Assembly (NCBI GenBank): GCA_045128275.1
Contig: JBGVRH010000054.1
Coordinates: 1 to 48,744, forward strand
Direction of reading: 5' to 3'
DNA length: 48,744 nt
DNA from: CAMEON01 sp045128275
GTDB lineage: Bacteria; Bacillota; Clostridia; Oscillospirales; CAG-272
Of this stretch, positions 40,919 to 48,744 are shown piece after piece. Each line of letters starts with the position of its first letter. The first letter of the stretch is position 1. The notes under the pieces are model-generated. The model did not search any database, was not told the origin of the DNA, and saw nothing but the letters and a program-made list of their open reading frames with translations. The position numbers and the translations under genes are program-made.

Positions 40919-43828
40919 ATGGATCTGAAAATTGGTTCTGTCATAAACGGCTTTCGCGTCGTCCGCGATGGGGACGTTCCTCTGCTGAACGCCCACTACT
41001 GGAAGCTCACCCACGAGGCTACCGGCGCGACTCTCTACTATACCGACCGCGACGACGGTCAGATGGTCTTCTCGGTGGGCTTCCGTACCCTCCCCGAGGA
41101 CGATACGGGTGTTTTCCACATCCTGGAGCATTCCTGCCTGGATGGCTCCAAGAATTATCAGCTCAAGGAGCCCTTCGTCAACCTCCTCAAGACCTCCATG
41201 GCGGTGGATCTCAACGCCATGACCTTCGAGGACAAAACCATCTACTACTTCATTTCTACCAACGAGCAGGACTACCTCAACCTCATGTCGGTGTACATGG
41301 ATGCCGTCTTCAACCCCCTGCTCCTTACCGACCGCCGCATCTTCGAGAAGGAGGCCTGGCACATCGAGACCGCGGGGGAGGGTAAGGTCGCCATCTCGGG
41401 CGTGGTCTTCAACGAGATGCAGGGCAACGACAACCAGCCCGACTACATCATGTGGATGCAGAACGAGAAGCAGCTCTTCCCCGACCTGTTCTTCCGCTTC
41501 AACTCGGGCGGCGATCCCGCTTTTATCCCCGAGCTGACCTATGAGCAGTTCACCGAGACCTACCACCGCTTCTACTCCACCCAGAACGCCATCTTCTACC
41601 TCTCGGGCAACATGGGCCTGGAGGCCGAGCTGGCTCACATCGACGCGGTGCTGACCGACAAGGGCGTGTCCGCCTTTGAGAAGCCCGCTCCCGCTCCCCT
41701 CCAGGCTCCCGTCATCAGCCCCGACGGCACCGTCTGCTACCAGCTGGCGGATAACGAGGAGATCGCAGGGAATACTCACCTCATGCTGACCTACGTCCTC
41801 GGCGAGGACAAGTCCGCCGAGGTGCTGGCCTTCTCCCTCCTGTCCCGCTACCTGGCCGAGAATACCGAGTCCCCCCTGACCAAGGCCGTTCTGGACGCAG
41901 GCGTGGGTCAGGATTTCGGTATGGCCTGCGAGGGCGACTACCGCCAGCCCATGCTCTACTTCACCCTGGGCAAGTCGGATCCCGAGCATGCCGAGGGCTT
42001 CCGCGCCGCCATCCTGGATACCTTGCAGAAGCTCTGCGAGGAGGGCATCGACCGCGAGCGCATGGCCGATCTGGTGAACAGCCACGAGACCGATTGCCGC
42101 CGTGCCTCCTTGAGCGTCAGAACCGGCTTCCGCATCATGGAGTCCTTCCTCCGCGCCCACGTCCAGTCCGATGATGCCAATCCCGTCAACGACCTGACCG
42201 CCCTCCGTGAGGCCATGGCCGCCGATGACCGTTACTTCGAGAGCCTCATTGAAAAGTACATCCTGAACAGCGTCCACTGGGCCATGACCAAGTGCGTCCC
42301 CTCCCGCACCCTCACCGAGGAGAAGCGCGCCAAGATGGCCGCCCGCTTTGAGGCCGAGGCCGAGCGCGTCAATGCCACCGAGGGAGGCTATGCCGCTCTG
42401 GAGGCCAAGATGGCCGCCTTCAACGAGTACCTCACCGCCCCCGATTCCCCCGAGGCCGAGGCTTCCGTCCCCCACCTCTCCCCCGCCGACATCAACACCA
42501 CCTCCGATGCCCGCGATATGGCCGAGGAGACCGCGCGGGTGGGCGGCTGTGAGGCCAAGTCCCTGTCCTACATCACCGATACCAACGGCATGGTCATGGC
42601 GGGTCTGCTCTTCGACCTCTGCGGCTTGAACGAGGATGAGCTGTTCTACGTCCGTTGCCTCCACGATGCCCTCATGAGCCTGCCCGCCGGGAAGTATACC
42701 GTCCCCGAGCTGACTCAGAAGTGGGTGAGCCTCCATACCAACGCGGGTCTTGGCCTTCGCGTGGAGACCACGGGGGATGCCTACCTCGCCATCAATCTGG
42801 ACACCCCCGCCGAGAAGCTCACCGATGCGGTTGCCCTGCTAAACGAGTACATCGCCGCCCCCGTCTTTGACCGCACCATCCTCTCCCGCCTGTTCTCCAA
42901 TGCCTCCCAGATCCGCAATGCCATGATCCGCCGCGGCAACATGACCGCCCTGCGCCTGGCGACCCGCGCCCTGTCCCTGTCGGGCGTGTACGACGAGTAC
43001 CTGACGGGCGAGTCGGCCTACCGCAGACTGTCGGATCTGGCCAACCGCTTCGAGGACAACGCCGATGCCCTCATCGAGGGTATGTCCAAGGTCTGGGACA
43101 AGCTGATGAAGACCGTTCAGCCTCTTGCTTACTTCACGGGTGAGGCTGATGCCTACGAGGCGTGGAAGACCGCCATGGCGGGTCTGTCTGTGGCCGCCTC
43201 CATTGCTCCCCAGGCCGCCTGCCCCCTGGCTCTCCTCCCCCGCGAGAATTACGCTCTCACCATCCCCGGAGAGGTCAACTACTGCGCCGAGGTCTATGAC
43301 TTGGCCGATGCGGGCGTGGCCTACTCCCCCAAGCTGTCGGTCATCCACACCCACCTGTACAGCAAGTGCTTCTGGGATGAGATCCGCGCCATGGGCGGCG
43401 CGTACGGTGCCTCCGCCATCGGCTTCCGCCAGGGCATCGTGGGCTACGTCTCCTACCGTGACCCCCGCGTCACCGATACCTTCGGTGTTTATGGAAGCGT
43501 TCCCGCCTGGATCGAGGCCAATATGCCTGCCGAGGAGGAGATCGGCTCCATGATCGTCTCCACCGTGGGCTCGGCCTACTTTGCCCCCAGAAGCCCCATC
43601 GACCTGGGTAACGCCGCTCTGGCCCGTTACCTGGTGGGTCAGACCGCCGCCGACCGCCAGGCCGAGATCGAGATCATCCTTACCACCGCACCCGCCGATT
43701 TCAAGGCCTACGCCGATACCGTCCGCGCTCTGCAGGCCGACGGCAAGGGCATCAAGACCGTCCTGGGCGGCGTGGATGCCATCAAGGCCTCGGGACTGTT
43801 TGAGGAGAAGAACGTTAAGGAGCTGTAA
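40919..43828 (+). CDS. M16C-family zinc metallopeptidase (presequence protease-like)
   Basis: At 969 residues this has the size of single-chain M16C enzymes (PreP/Cym1 type), which form a clamshell and degrade peptides of moderate length. The inverted zinc motif HILEH lies at 67-71, followed by SKNYQLKEPFVNLLKTSM. The C-terminal half contains the second inactive M16 repeat (SAIGFRQGIVGYVSYRDPRV). No signal peptide is present, so it should be cytoplasmic. AAAGGAG lies before the ATG. Confidence 0.93.
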   Translation: MDLKIGSVINGFRVVRDGDVPLLNAHYWKLTHEATGATLYYTDRDDGQMVFSVGFRTLPEDDTGVFHILEHSCLDGSKNYQLKEPFVNLLKTSMAVDLNAMTFEDKTIYYFISTNEQDYLNLMSVYMDAVFNPLLLTDRRIFEKEAWHIETAGEGKVAISGVVFNEMQGNDNQPDYIMWMQNEKQLFPDLFFRFNSGGDPAFIPELTYEQFTETYHRFYSTQNAIFYLSGNMGLEAELAHIDAVLTDKGVSAFEKPAPAPLQAPVISPDGTVCYQLADNEEIAGNTHLMLTYVLGEDKSAEVLAFSLLSRYLAENTESPLTKAVLDAGVGQDFGMACEGDYRQPMLYFTLGKSDPEHAEGFRAAILDTLQKLCEEGIDRERMADLVNSHETDCRRASLSVRTGFRIMESFLRAHVQSDDANPVNDLTALREAMAADDRYFESLIEKYILNSVHWAMTKCVPSRTLTEEKRAKMAARFEAEAERVNATEGGYAALEAKMAAFNEYLTAPDSPEAEASVPHLSPADINTTSDARDMAEETARVGGCEAKSLSYITDTNGMVMAGLLFDLCGLNEDELFYVRCLHDALMSLPAGKYTVPELTQKWVSLHTNAGLGLRVETTGDAYLAINLDTPAEKLTDAVALLNEYIAAPVFDRTILSRLFSNASQIRNAMIRRGNMTALRLATRALSLSGVYDEYLTGESAYRRLSDLANRFEDNADALIEGMSKVWDKLMKTVQPLAYFTGEADAYEAWKTAMAGLSVAASIAPQAACPLALLPRENYALTIPGEVNYCAEVYDLADAGVAYSPKLSVIHTHLYSKCFWDEIRAMGGAYGASAIGFRQGIVGYVSYRDPRVTDTFGVYGSVPAWIEANMPAEEEIGSMIVSTVGSAYFAPRSPIDLGNAALARYLVGQTAADRQAEIEIILTTAPADFKAYADTVRALQADGKGIKTVLGGVDAIKASGLFEEKNVKEL

Positions 43829-43835
43829 AAAACAA

Positions 43836-43940
43836 AGATACAAGATACACGCCGAGCATAGCTCGGCAGATACAAGATACAAGATAGGAGGCGAAAGACC
43901 TTATCTTGTATCTCGTATCTTGTATCTCCGTATCTCCACA
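43836..43940. repeat. Heptamer-arm element with AAGATAC-type units
   Basis: Tandem AAGATAC units (about 43836-43852 and 43871-43886) and the inverse GTATCTT type (about 43903-43938) form inverted arms. The left arm is split by a perfect hairpin, GCCGAGC-ATA-GCTCGGC (43854-43870). The heptamer is the same as in the element at 23122. Confidence 0.75.
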
Positions 43941-43958
43941 TTTTCAAAGGAGTAAAAT

Positions 43959-44405
43959 ATGGAAAACAACACCAAGGCCCCCATCGTGGTCTCCATCGCG
44001 GGGCTTCCCAAGCGCAAGCAGAAGAAGGTAGTCAAGCGCATCACCAAGGAAGTGACCAAGGATAAGGGATTCAAAAAGTCGGTCAAGAAGGCCGGCAAGG
44101 AAACGGGGCAGAAGATCCCCAAGGTGGTCAAGGAGGCCGCCGTCAAGGCCGCCGTGGAGGCGACTCTGGGCACCAAGACGGGTCAGCCCGCCATCCCCGA
44201 GAAGAAGACGGGGCTGGAGATCTACACCGAGCTGGTGGGCAAATTTGCAGCCGCCCGCAAGAAGAGCCAAAAGAAGCAGGCTAAGAAGCTGAAGGCCGCC
44301 AAGAAGGCGGGCTTTGACCCCAAGACCGGCTTCTATAAGCTCCAAAAGGCCGACAAGATCAAGACCGCAAAGAAGGTCAAGTTCAAGAAGGCCAAGAGCA
44401 AGTAA
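43959..44405 (+). CDS. Lysine-rich basic protein, function unknown
   Basis: Of its 148 residues 43 are lysine (29 percent). Residues about 1-65 and 95-148 are rich in K and A in repeated short stretches (KKAGKETGQKIPKVV, KKSQKKQAKKLKAAKKAG), reminiscent of histone H1-like or other nucleic-acid-binding tails. The middle (about 66-92) is less charged. There is no signal peptide or membrane segment. A role in binding nucleic acid is only inference. AAAGGAG lies before the ATG, and the SDR gene follows 13 nt after the stop codon. Confidence 0.75.
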   Translation: MENNTKAPIVVSIAGLPKRKQKKVVKRITKEVTKDKGFKKSVKKAGKETGQKIPKVVKEAAVKAAVEATLGTKTGQPAIPEKKTGLEIYTELVGKFAAARKKSQKKQAKKLKAAKKAGFDPKTGFYKLQKADKIKTAKKVKFKKAKSK

Positions 44406-44418
44406 GGAGGGCGAGGAT

Positions 44419-45192
44419 ATGAGCAAAAAGATCGCCGTCATCACAGGCGCGTCCTCGGGCATGGGCCGTGAGTTCGTACTGGCCCTGGATCAGCAGGAGG
44501 ACTTCGACGAGCTGTGGCTCATCGCCCGCCGCCGCGACCGCCTGGAGGCGCTGGCCGCTGAGACCCGCGCCCCCGTCCGTGCCATCCCCCTGGATCTGGG
44601 TGTGCAGTCCGAGATCGACAAGTACAAGGAGCTGCTGGAGACCGAGCAGCCCGACGTCCGCGTGCTGGTCAACGCCGCAGGCTTCGGTAAGTTCAAGGCC
44701 TTCACCGACCTTTCCCTGGAGGAGCAACTGGCCATGATCGACCTCAACGACAAGGCTCTGGTGTCGGTCACCTACCTCACCCTGCCCTACATGAAGGAAG
44801 GCTCCTGCATCTACCAGCTGGGCAGCCTCTCCTCCTTCCAGCCCGTCCCCTATATCAACGTCTACGGGGCATCCAAGGCCTTTGTCCTCAGCTTCTCCCG
44901 CGCCCTGAACAAGGAGCTGGAAAAGCAGAAGCGGGGCATCAAGGTCATGGCGGTCTGTCCCGGCTGGGTGTCCACCGACTTCTTCGACCGCGCTGTGGTG
45001 GACAACGATACCATCGTGTACTATAACCGCTTCTACACCGCCGAGGCCGTGATCAAGCGCGCCCTGAAGGACATGAAGAAAGGGAAGGACGTCTCCATTT
45101 GCGGCTTCCCCATCCGTATGCAGGTGCTGGCCACCAAGCATCTGCCTCATGGGATCGTCATGGAGATCTGGTGTAAGCAGCAGAAGAAGTGA
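44419..45192 (+). CDS. Short-chain dehydrogenase/reductase (classical SDR)
   Basis: The 257-residue oxidoreductase has the NAD(P) motif TGASSGMG (residues 9-16), VNAAG (84-88) and the catalytic residues N110, S136, Y149 and K153 (YGASK). IARRRD at 35-40 suggests NADP(H). The C-terminal stretch (FPIRMQVLATKHLPHGIVME) fits the subgroup that includes ketoacyl and sphinganine reductase-like enzymes. The substrate is unknown. AGGAGG lies upstream. Confidence 0.85.
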   Translation: MSKKIAVITGASSGMGREFVLALDQQEDFDELWLIARRRDRLEALAAETRAPVRAIPLDLGVQSEIDKYKELLETEQPDVRVLVNAAGFGKFKAFTDLSLEEQLAMIDLNDKALVSVTYLTLPYMKEGSCIYQLGSLSSFQPVPYINVYGASKAFVLSFSRALNKELEKQKRGIKVMAVCPGWVSTDFFDRAVVDNDTIVYYNRFYTAEAVIKRALKDMKKGKDVSICGFPIRMQVLATKHLPHGIVMEIWCKQQKK

Positions 45193-45197
45193 ACATG

Positions 45198-45269
45198 AAA
45201 TTGGGGTCTGTGGGGGTGCTTGAAACTCAACAAGGGTTAGATCCGTTCTCCCGACAAACCCAAATTTGC
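45198..45269. repeat. Short 72-bp relative of the MITE-like element
   Basis: Ends AAATTGGGGTCTGT (45198) and CCCGACAAACCCAAATTTGC (to 45269) match the termini of the 273-bp elements, with a short unrelated middle. It starts 5 nt after the SDR stop codon. Confidence 0.65.
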
Positions 45270-45291
45270 AATACCACACGCCCAAAAACAC

Positions 45292-45332
45292 AAAAAACGG
45301 AGAGGAACCAACTCGGCTCCTCTCCGTTTTTT
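45292..45332. terminator. Strong bidirectional terminator between SDR and glyA genes
   Basis: AACGGAGAGGA and TCCTCTCCGTT form an 11-bp perfect stem flanked by A- and T-runs. Confidence 0.93.
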
Positions 45333-45344
45333 ATTGGGTTGGGA

Positions 45345-46589
45345 TCAATACAGAGGATACTTCTCGCAAAGCCCCTTGACGATGGCTCTGCACTCCTCGG
45401 CGGAGTTCTCAAAGTCGGTGGCCACCAGCTTGAACAGGCGGGCGATGACCTTCATGTCCTCCTCCACGAGACCACGGGTGGTGACGGCGGCGGTGCCCAC
45501 GCGGACACCCGAGGTCACGAAGGGCTTCTCGGGATCGTTGGGGATGGCGTTCTTGTTGACGGTGATGTGTACCTCGTCCAGACGCTTCTCCATCTCCTTG
45601 CCCGTGATGCCCATGGGGCGGAGATCCACCAGAATGAGGTGGTTGTCGGTGCCGCCCGAGACCAGATCGAAGCCCTCGACCTTCAGCGCGTCGGCCAGAG
45701 CCTTGCAGTTCAGCACCACCTGATGCTGGTAAGCCTTGAATTCGGGCTTCAGAGCCTCACCGAAGCAGACAGCCTTACCCGCGATGACGTGCTCCAGAGG
45801 GCCGCCCTGGATGCCGGGGAAAATGGCCTTGTTGATCTTCTTGGCGATCTCCTCGTCGTTGCAGAGGATCAGACCGCCGCGGGGGCCGCGGAGGGTCTTG
45901 TGGGTGGTGGTGGTCACCACATCGGCGTAGGGAACGGGGGAGGGATGCTCACCGGCAGCCACCAGACCCGCGATGTGAGCCATATCCACCATGAGGTACG
46001 CGCCGATGGAGTGAGCGATGTCAGCCAGACGCTTGAAGTCGATGACGCGGGGATAAGCCGATGCGCCCGCCACGATGAGCTTGGGCATTACTTCCTTGGC
46101 CTGGGCCTCCAGCTTGTCGTAGTCGATGACGTGGGTGTCGTCCTCCACGCCGTAGGAGACGAAGTTGTAGTACAGACCCGAGAGATTGACGGGAGAGCCG
46201 TGGGTGAGGTGGCCGCCGTGAGCCAGGCTCATGCCCATGACGGTGTCGCCTGCCTGGAGGAGAGCCACGTAGACGGCGGTGTTGGCCTGGGAGCCGGAGT
46301 GGGGCTGGACGTTGGCGTACTTAGCGCCGAACAGCTCGCAGGCGCGCTCGATGGCGATGTTCTCCACAACGTCCACCACGTGGCAGCCGCCGTAGTATCT
46401 CTTGGAGGGGTAGCCCTCGGCGTATTTGTTGGTCAGTACCGAGCCAACGGCCATCATGACGGCCTCGGAGACCACGTTCTCGGAGGCGATCAGCTCCAGA
46501 CCGTCTCTCTCGCGGGCCAGCTCGGCATCAATGGCGGCGGCAACGGCGGGGTCAAACTGGGCAAGGTATTGGTTCATCTCTTGGATCAT
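45345..46589 (-). CDS. glyA: Serine hydroxymethyltransferase
   Basis: The 414-residue PLP enzyme interconverts serine and glycine with tetrahydrofolate, feeding one-carbon metabolism. Family landmarks include LELIASENVVSEAV, NKYAEGYPSKRYYGG, VDMAHIAGLVAAGEHPSPVP and the PLP lysine K231 in TTTTHKTLRGPRGG. The start ATG at 46589 is preceded by AAGGATGG; a Met at residue 5 is an alternative. Confidence 0.97.
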   Translation of the reverse strand: MIQEMNQYLAQFDPAVAAAIDAELARERDGLELIASENVVSEAVMMAVGSVLTNKYAEGYPSKRYYGGCHVVDVVENIAIERACELFGAKYANVQPHSGSQANTAVYVALLQAGDTVMGMSLAHGGHLTHGSPVNLSGLYYNFVSYGVEDDTHVIDYDKLEAQAKEVMPKLIVAGASAYPRVIDFKRLADIAHSIGAYLMVDMAHIAGLVAAGEHPSPVPYADVVTTTTHKTLRGPRGGLILCNDEEIAKKINKAIFPGIQGGPLEHVIAGKAVCFGEALKPEFKAYQHQVVLNCKALADALKVEGFDLVSGGTDNHLILVDLRPMGITGKEMEKRLDEVHITVNKNAIPNDPEKPFVTSGVRVGTAAVTTRGLVEEDMKVIARLFKLVATDFENSAEECRAIVKGLCEKYPLY

Positions 46590-46632
46590 AGGTGTTTTAC
46601 CATCCTTTTTGTATAAAATACTTCATTCTATC

Positions 46633-46660
46633 ATTATACGGATTTTTCGGCCAAAAACAA
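46633..46660 (-). promoter_or_regulatory. glyA: Promoter of glyA
   Basis: On the minus strand, TTGTTT (46655-46660), 16 bp, TATAAT (46633-46638). Confidence 0.6.
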
Positions 46661-46712
46661 GCCATGAAATACACAAAATTCAAAAGTTTTCAGAAAAATT
46701 TTTAATATATCA

Positions 46713-46742
46713 TTGACAAAACGGGGGTGGATGTGGTATAAT
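46713..46742 (+). promoter_or_regulatory. Promoter of the methylglyoxal-synthase-like gene
   Basis: TTGACA (46713-46718), 18 bp, TATAAT (46737-46742), with TGG before the -10. Confidence 0.8.
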
Positions 46743-46816
46743 ATCGTATAAGCGAAAGTGGGGGTAGTGTTTTTCCCACAGGAAACGAGACCGAAATACG
46801 AAAAGAGAGGTTTGCT

Positions 46817-47242
46817 ATGGAGATTGCGATTATTGCACATGACTTGAAAAAAGAATTGATGACTCAGTTCTGTATCGCTTACTGCGGTATTCTGAGCAAG
46901 CATAATCTGTGTGCGACCAGCATTACCGCCAAGTACATTTCCGAAGCGACCGGATTGAATATCGAGCGTCTGCTCACGGGTGAGCAGGGCGGCGAGCAGC
47001 AGATCGCGTCCCGTATCGCCTACAACGAGATCGACGTGCTCCTGTACTTCCGCGACACCCGCCCCACCGCCGGCTACGACGAGACCGAGCACGAGCTGCT
47101 CCGTATGTGCGACCTGTACAACATCCCCGTGGCCACCAACATCGCCACCGCCGAGGTGCTGGTCATGGCACTGGATCGCGGAGACCTGGATTGGCGCGAG
47201 GTCATGAACCCCCGCTCCGAGTACAACCGCCGCAGAAAGTAA
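46817..47242 (+). CDS. mgsA: Methylglyoxal-synthase-like protein with altered active site
   Basis: The 141-residue protein has the MgsA fold signature: IIAHDLKK at 5-12 with H8, D9 and K12; EATGLNIERL; GGEQQI; and IPVATNIATAE at 103-113. MgsA makes methylglyoxal from dihydroxyacetone phosphate. Several key positions differ from E. coli MgsA as I recall it: the catalytic Asp71 is E60 (GGE instead of GGD), His98 is Y87, Asp101 is T90, and the phosphate-binding TGTTG reads TSITA. The fold is clear, but the usual activity is doubtful. It has its own promoter and is followed by the thrS leader. GAGAGG lies before the ATG. Confidence 0.75.
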   Translation: MEIAIIAHDLKKELMTQFCIAYCGILSKHNLCATSITAKYISEATGLNIERLLTGEQGGEQQIASRIAYNEIDVLLYFRDTRPTAGYDETEHELLRMCDLYNIPVATNIATAEVLVMALDRGDLDWREVMNPRSEYNRRRK

Positions 47243-47269
47243 GACCCGAGCGGACACCCCGCTCACCGA

Positions 47270-47480
47270 AAGGAATACGTCCGCCGAGAGGTAGCGACAG
47301 AGAAGGGAATCATCCCCCGCAGGATGGCTGTGAGTTCCCGCGCAATGGCTTGGATGGATACCGCCCTTTCGTATGGAATCGAATAGGGGCTTTGTGCCCT
47401 GTGAGTGAAATATTCGGGTGGAACCGTGTGTTTTGATAATGCACCCCGGAGGCTGTTTTTTGATAGCCTTCGGGGTTTTT
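47270..47480 (+). promoter_or_regulatory. T-box leader controlling thrS
   Basis: The 281-nt gap before thrS holds a T-box riboswitch. The antiterminator sequence GGGTGGAACCGTG lies at 47416-47428. The terminator follows: ACCCCGGAGGCT (47443-47454) with AGCCTTCGGGGT (47465-47476) and a T-run. AGAGAAGGGAA near 47310 fits the stem I region, and AGGGGC-TTTGT-GCCCT looks like stem III. A likely threonine specifier ACC lies at 47360-47362 (provisional). Uncharged tRNA-Thr would favour readthrough into thrS. No separate promoter is obvious, so transcription may come from the upstream gene. Confidence 0.9.
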
Positions 47481-47523
47481 AATTTGTATAACAATTTCAA
47501 CAATATTTGGAGGAACCCAAACC

Positions 47524-48744
47524 ATGCAAATCAATTTCAAAGAAAAATCCCTGACCTTCGACGCGCCCCTGTCGGTCTTTGACGCGGCCGCCGCCGCAGA
47601 GCTGGTCACCCGTGCCCACATCGCCGCCCGTGTCAACGGCAAGGTGGTGGGCATGACCCAGATCCTCGACGCCGACGCCGACGTGGAGCTTCTGACCTTT
47701 GAGGATGCCGACGGCAAGCACGTCTTCCGCCACACCGCCTCCCACATCCTGGCCCAGGCCGTGAAGCGTCTCTACCCCGCCACCAAGCTCACCATCGGCC
47801 CCGCCATCGACAACGGCTTCTACTACGACTTCGACTCCGACGTGGCCTTCACCCCCGAGGTGCTGAAGGCTCTGGAGGCCGAGATGAAGAAGATTGTCAA
47901 GGAGAACCACAAGATCGAGCGCTTCGAGCTGCCCCGCGCCGAGGCCATCGCCTTCATGACCGAGCGTGACGAGCCCTACAAGGTCCAGCTCATTGAGGAA
48001 CTGCCCGCCGATGCCGTCATCAGCTTCTACCGCCAGGGCGAGTTCGTTGACCTCTGCGCAGGCCCCCACCTCTTCTCCACCGGCGCTGTCAAGGCCTACA
48101 AGCTGACCCAGTGCACCGGCGCGTACTGGAAGGGCGACCAGAAGAACAAGATGCTCCAGCGCGTCTACGGTGTGGCCTACCCCACCAAGGACGAGATGAA
48201 CGCTTACCTCACCGCCGTGGAGGAGGCTCGCAAGCGCGACCACAACAAGCTGGGCCGCGAGCTGGAGTACTTCACCACCGTGGAATCCATCGGTCAGGGT
48301 CTCCCCATCCTCCTGCCCAAGGGCTCCCGCGTCATCCAGACCCTCCAGCGTTGGATCGAGGACGAGGAGCAGAAGCGCGGCTATATGCTGACCAAGACCC
48401 CCCTCATGGCCAAGCGCGAGCTGTATAAGATCTCGGGTCACTGGGATCACTACCTGGACGGTATGTTCGTTCTGGGCGATCCCCACGACGAGACCAAGGA
48501 GTGTTTCGCCCTCCGTCCCATGACCTGCCCCTTCCAGTATCAGGTGTTCCTGAACCGCAAGCGCTCCTACCGCGACCTCCCCATGAGACTGGGCGAGACC
48601 TCCACCCTGTTCCGCAACGAGGACAGCGGTGAGATGCACGGTCTGATCCGCGTCCGTCAGTTCACCATCTCCGAGGGTCACCTCATCCTCCGCCCCGAGC
48701 AGCTGGAGGAGGAGTTCAAGGGCTGTCTGGAGCTGGCCAAGTAC
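47524..48744 (+). CDS. thrS: Threonyl-tRNA synthetase, 3' end outside the window
   Basis: The first 407 residues are present; the full enzyme is usually about 640. Order: TGS domain (1-60), second additional/editing domain (HTASHILAQAVK, GPAIDNGFYYDF, DLCAGPHLFSTG), then the class II catalytic core (ALRPMTCPFQYQVF with the zinc cysteine, and motif 2 FRNEDSGEMHGLIRVRQFT). Two core motifs differ from common forms (MTCPF rather than MNCPGH; FRNEDSG where E. coli has HRNEPSG with a zinc-ligand histidine), suggesting a divergent ThrRS subtype. The ATG follows GGAGGA and a T-box leader. Confidence 0.95.
   Translation, partial: MQINFKEKSLTFDAPLSVFDAAAAAELVTRAHIAARVNGKVVGMTQILDADADVELLTFEDADGKHVFRHTASHILAQAVKRLYPATKLTIGPAIDNGFYYDFDSDVAFTPEVLKALEAEMKKIVKENHKIERFELPRAEAIAFMTERDEPYKVQLIEELPADAVISFYRQGEFVDLCAGPHLFSTGAVKAYKLTQCTGAYWKGDQKNKMLQRVYGVAYPTKDEMNAYLTAVEEARKRDHNKLGRELEYFTTVESIGQGLPILLPKGSRVIQTLQRWIEDEEQKRGYMLTKTPLMAKRELYKISGHWDHYLDGMFVLGDPHDETKECFALRPMTCPFQYQVFLNRKRSYRDLPMRLGETSTLFRNEDSGEMHGLIRVRQFTISEGHLILRPEQLEEEFKGCLELAKY

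Overview
This window looks like part of the chromosome of a spore-forming, GC-rich member of the Clostridia, probably an Oscillospiraceae-like gut bacterium. The grounds are an IspH-ribosomal protein S1 fusion, a pro-sigma-K-type sigma factor, SpoVAD/SpoVAE, long-form HPF, a T-box leader before thrS, AGGAGG-type ribosome binding sites and a set of glycoside hydrolases. No rRNA, tRNA, phage, insertion sequence or CRISPR array was seen. The assignment to a lineage is inference; the gene content is read from the sequence.

Layout. 107-6488: an NMP-kinase-like ATPase and a GH36 alpha-galactosidase with an extra NlpC/P60-like N-terminus, divergent from a GH2 beta-galactosidase, with two back-to-back promoters between them. 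6485-11508: RsuA-type pseudouridine synthase, a small membrane protein, Tex, a zinc peptidase and a nicotinamidase-like hydrolase, all on the plus strand. 11509-14608: a promoter, a rod-shaped structured RNA with competing hairpins, then an HTH/zinc-ribbon/membrane regulator and a lipoprotein with nine 10-residue repeats. 14672-16366: an unrecognised membrane-anchored protein. 16761-18722: GH78-like rhamnosidase (minus). 19006-22122: a MacB-like fused ABC exporter. 22204-27342 (minus): a 1-phosphofructokinase-like kinase and the potABCD polyamine transporter, with a long structured leader before potA. 27788-31639: SH3-domain lipoprotein, RpiR regulator and HI0933-family flavoprotein. 32022-36445: small membrane protein, cmk, plsC-like, a nucleotidyltransferase, ispH-S1. 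36522-40673: CPBP protease, hpf, sigK, spoVAE, spoVAD. 40919-45192: M16C peptidase, a lysine-rich protein and an SDR enzyme. 45345-48744: glyA (minus), a divergent methylglyoxal-synthase-like gene, and a T-box-controlled thrS cut by the window edge.

The gaps between genes hold two kinds of repeat. One is a MITE-like family with AAATTTGGGTTTGTCGG-type ends: two full copies of about 273 bp and several short forms. The other is a set of elements whose arms are tandem heptamers (three unrelated heptamers) arranged as inverted repeats. Two of the heptamer elements sit inside, or right next to, the same AAATTTGGG-type ends, so the two kinds may be one modular system.

The strongest candidates for something new are the structured RNA at 11643-11800, the modular repeat family, the methylglyoxal-synthase paralogue with replaced catalytic residues, the internal translation start (and possible promoter) inside ispH-S1, the peptidase-like/GH36 fusion and the potA leader.
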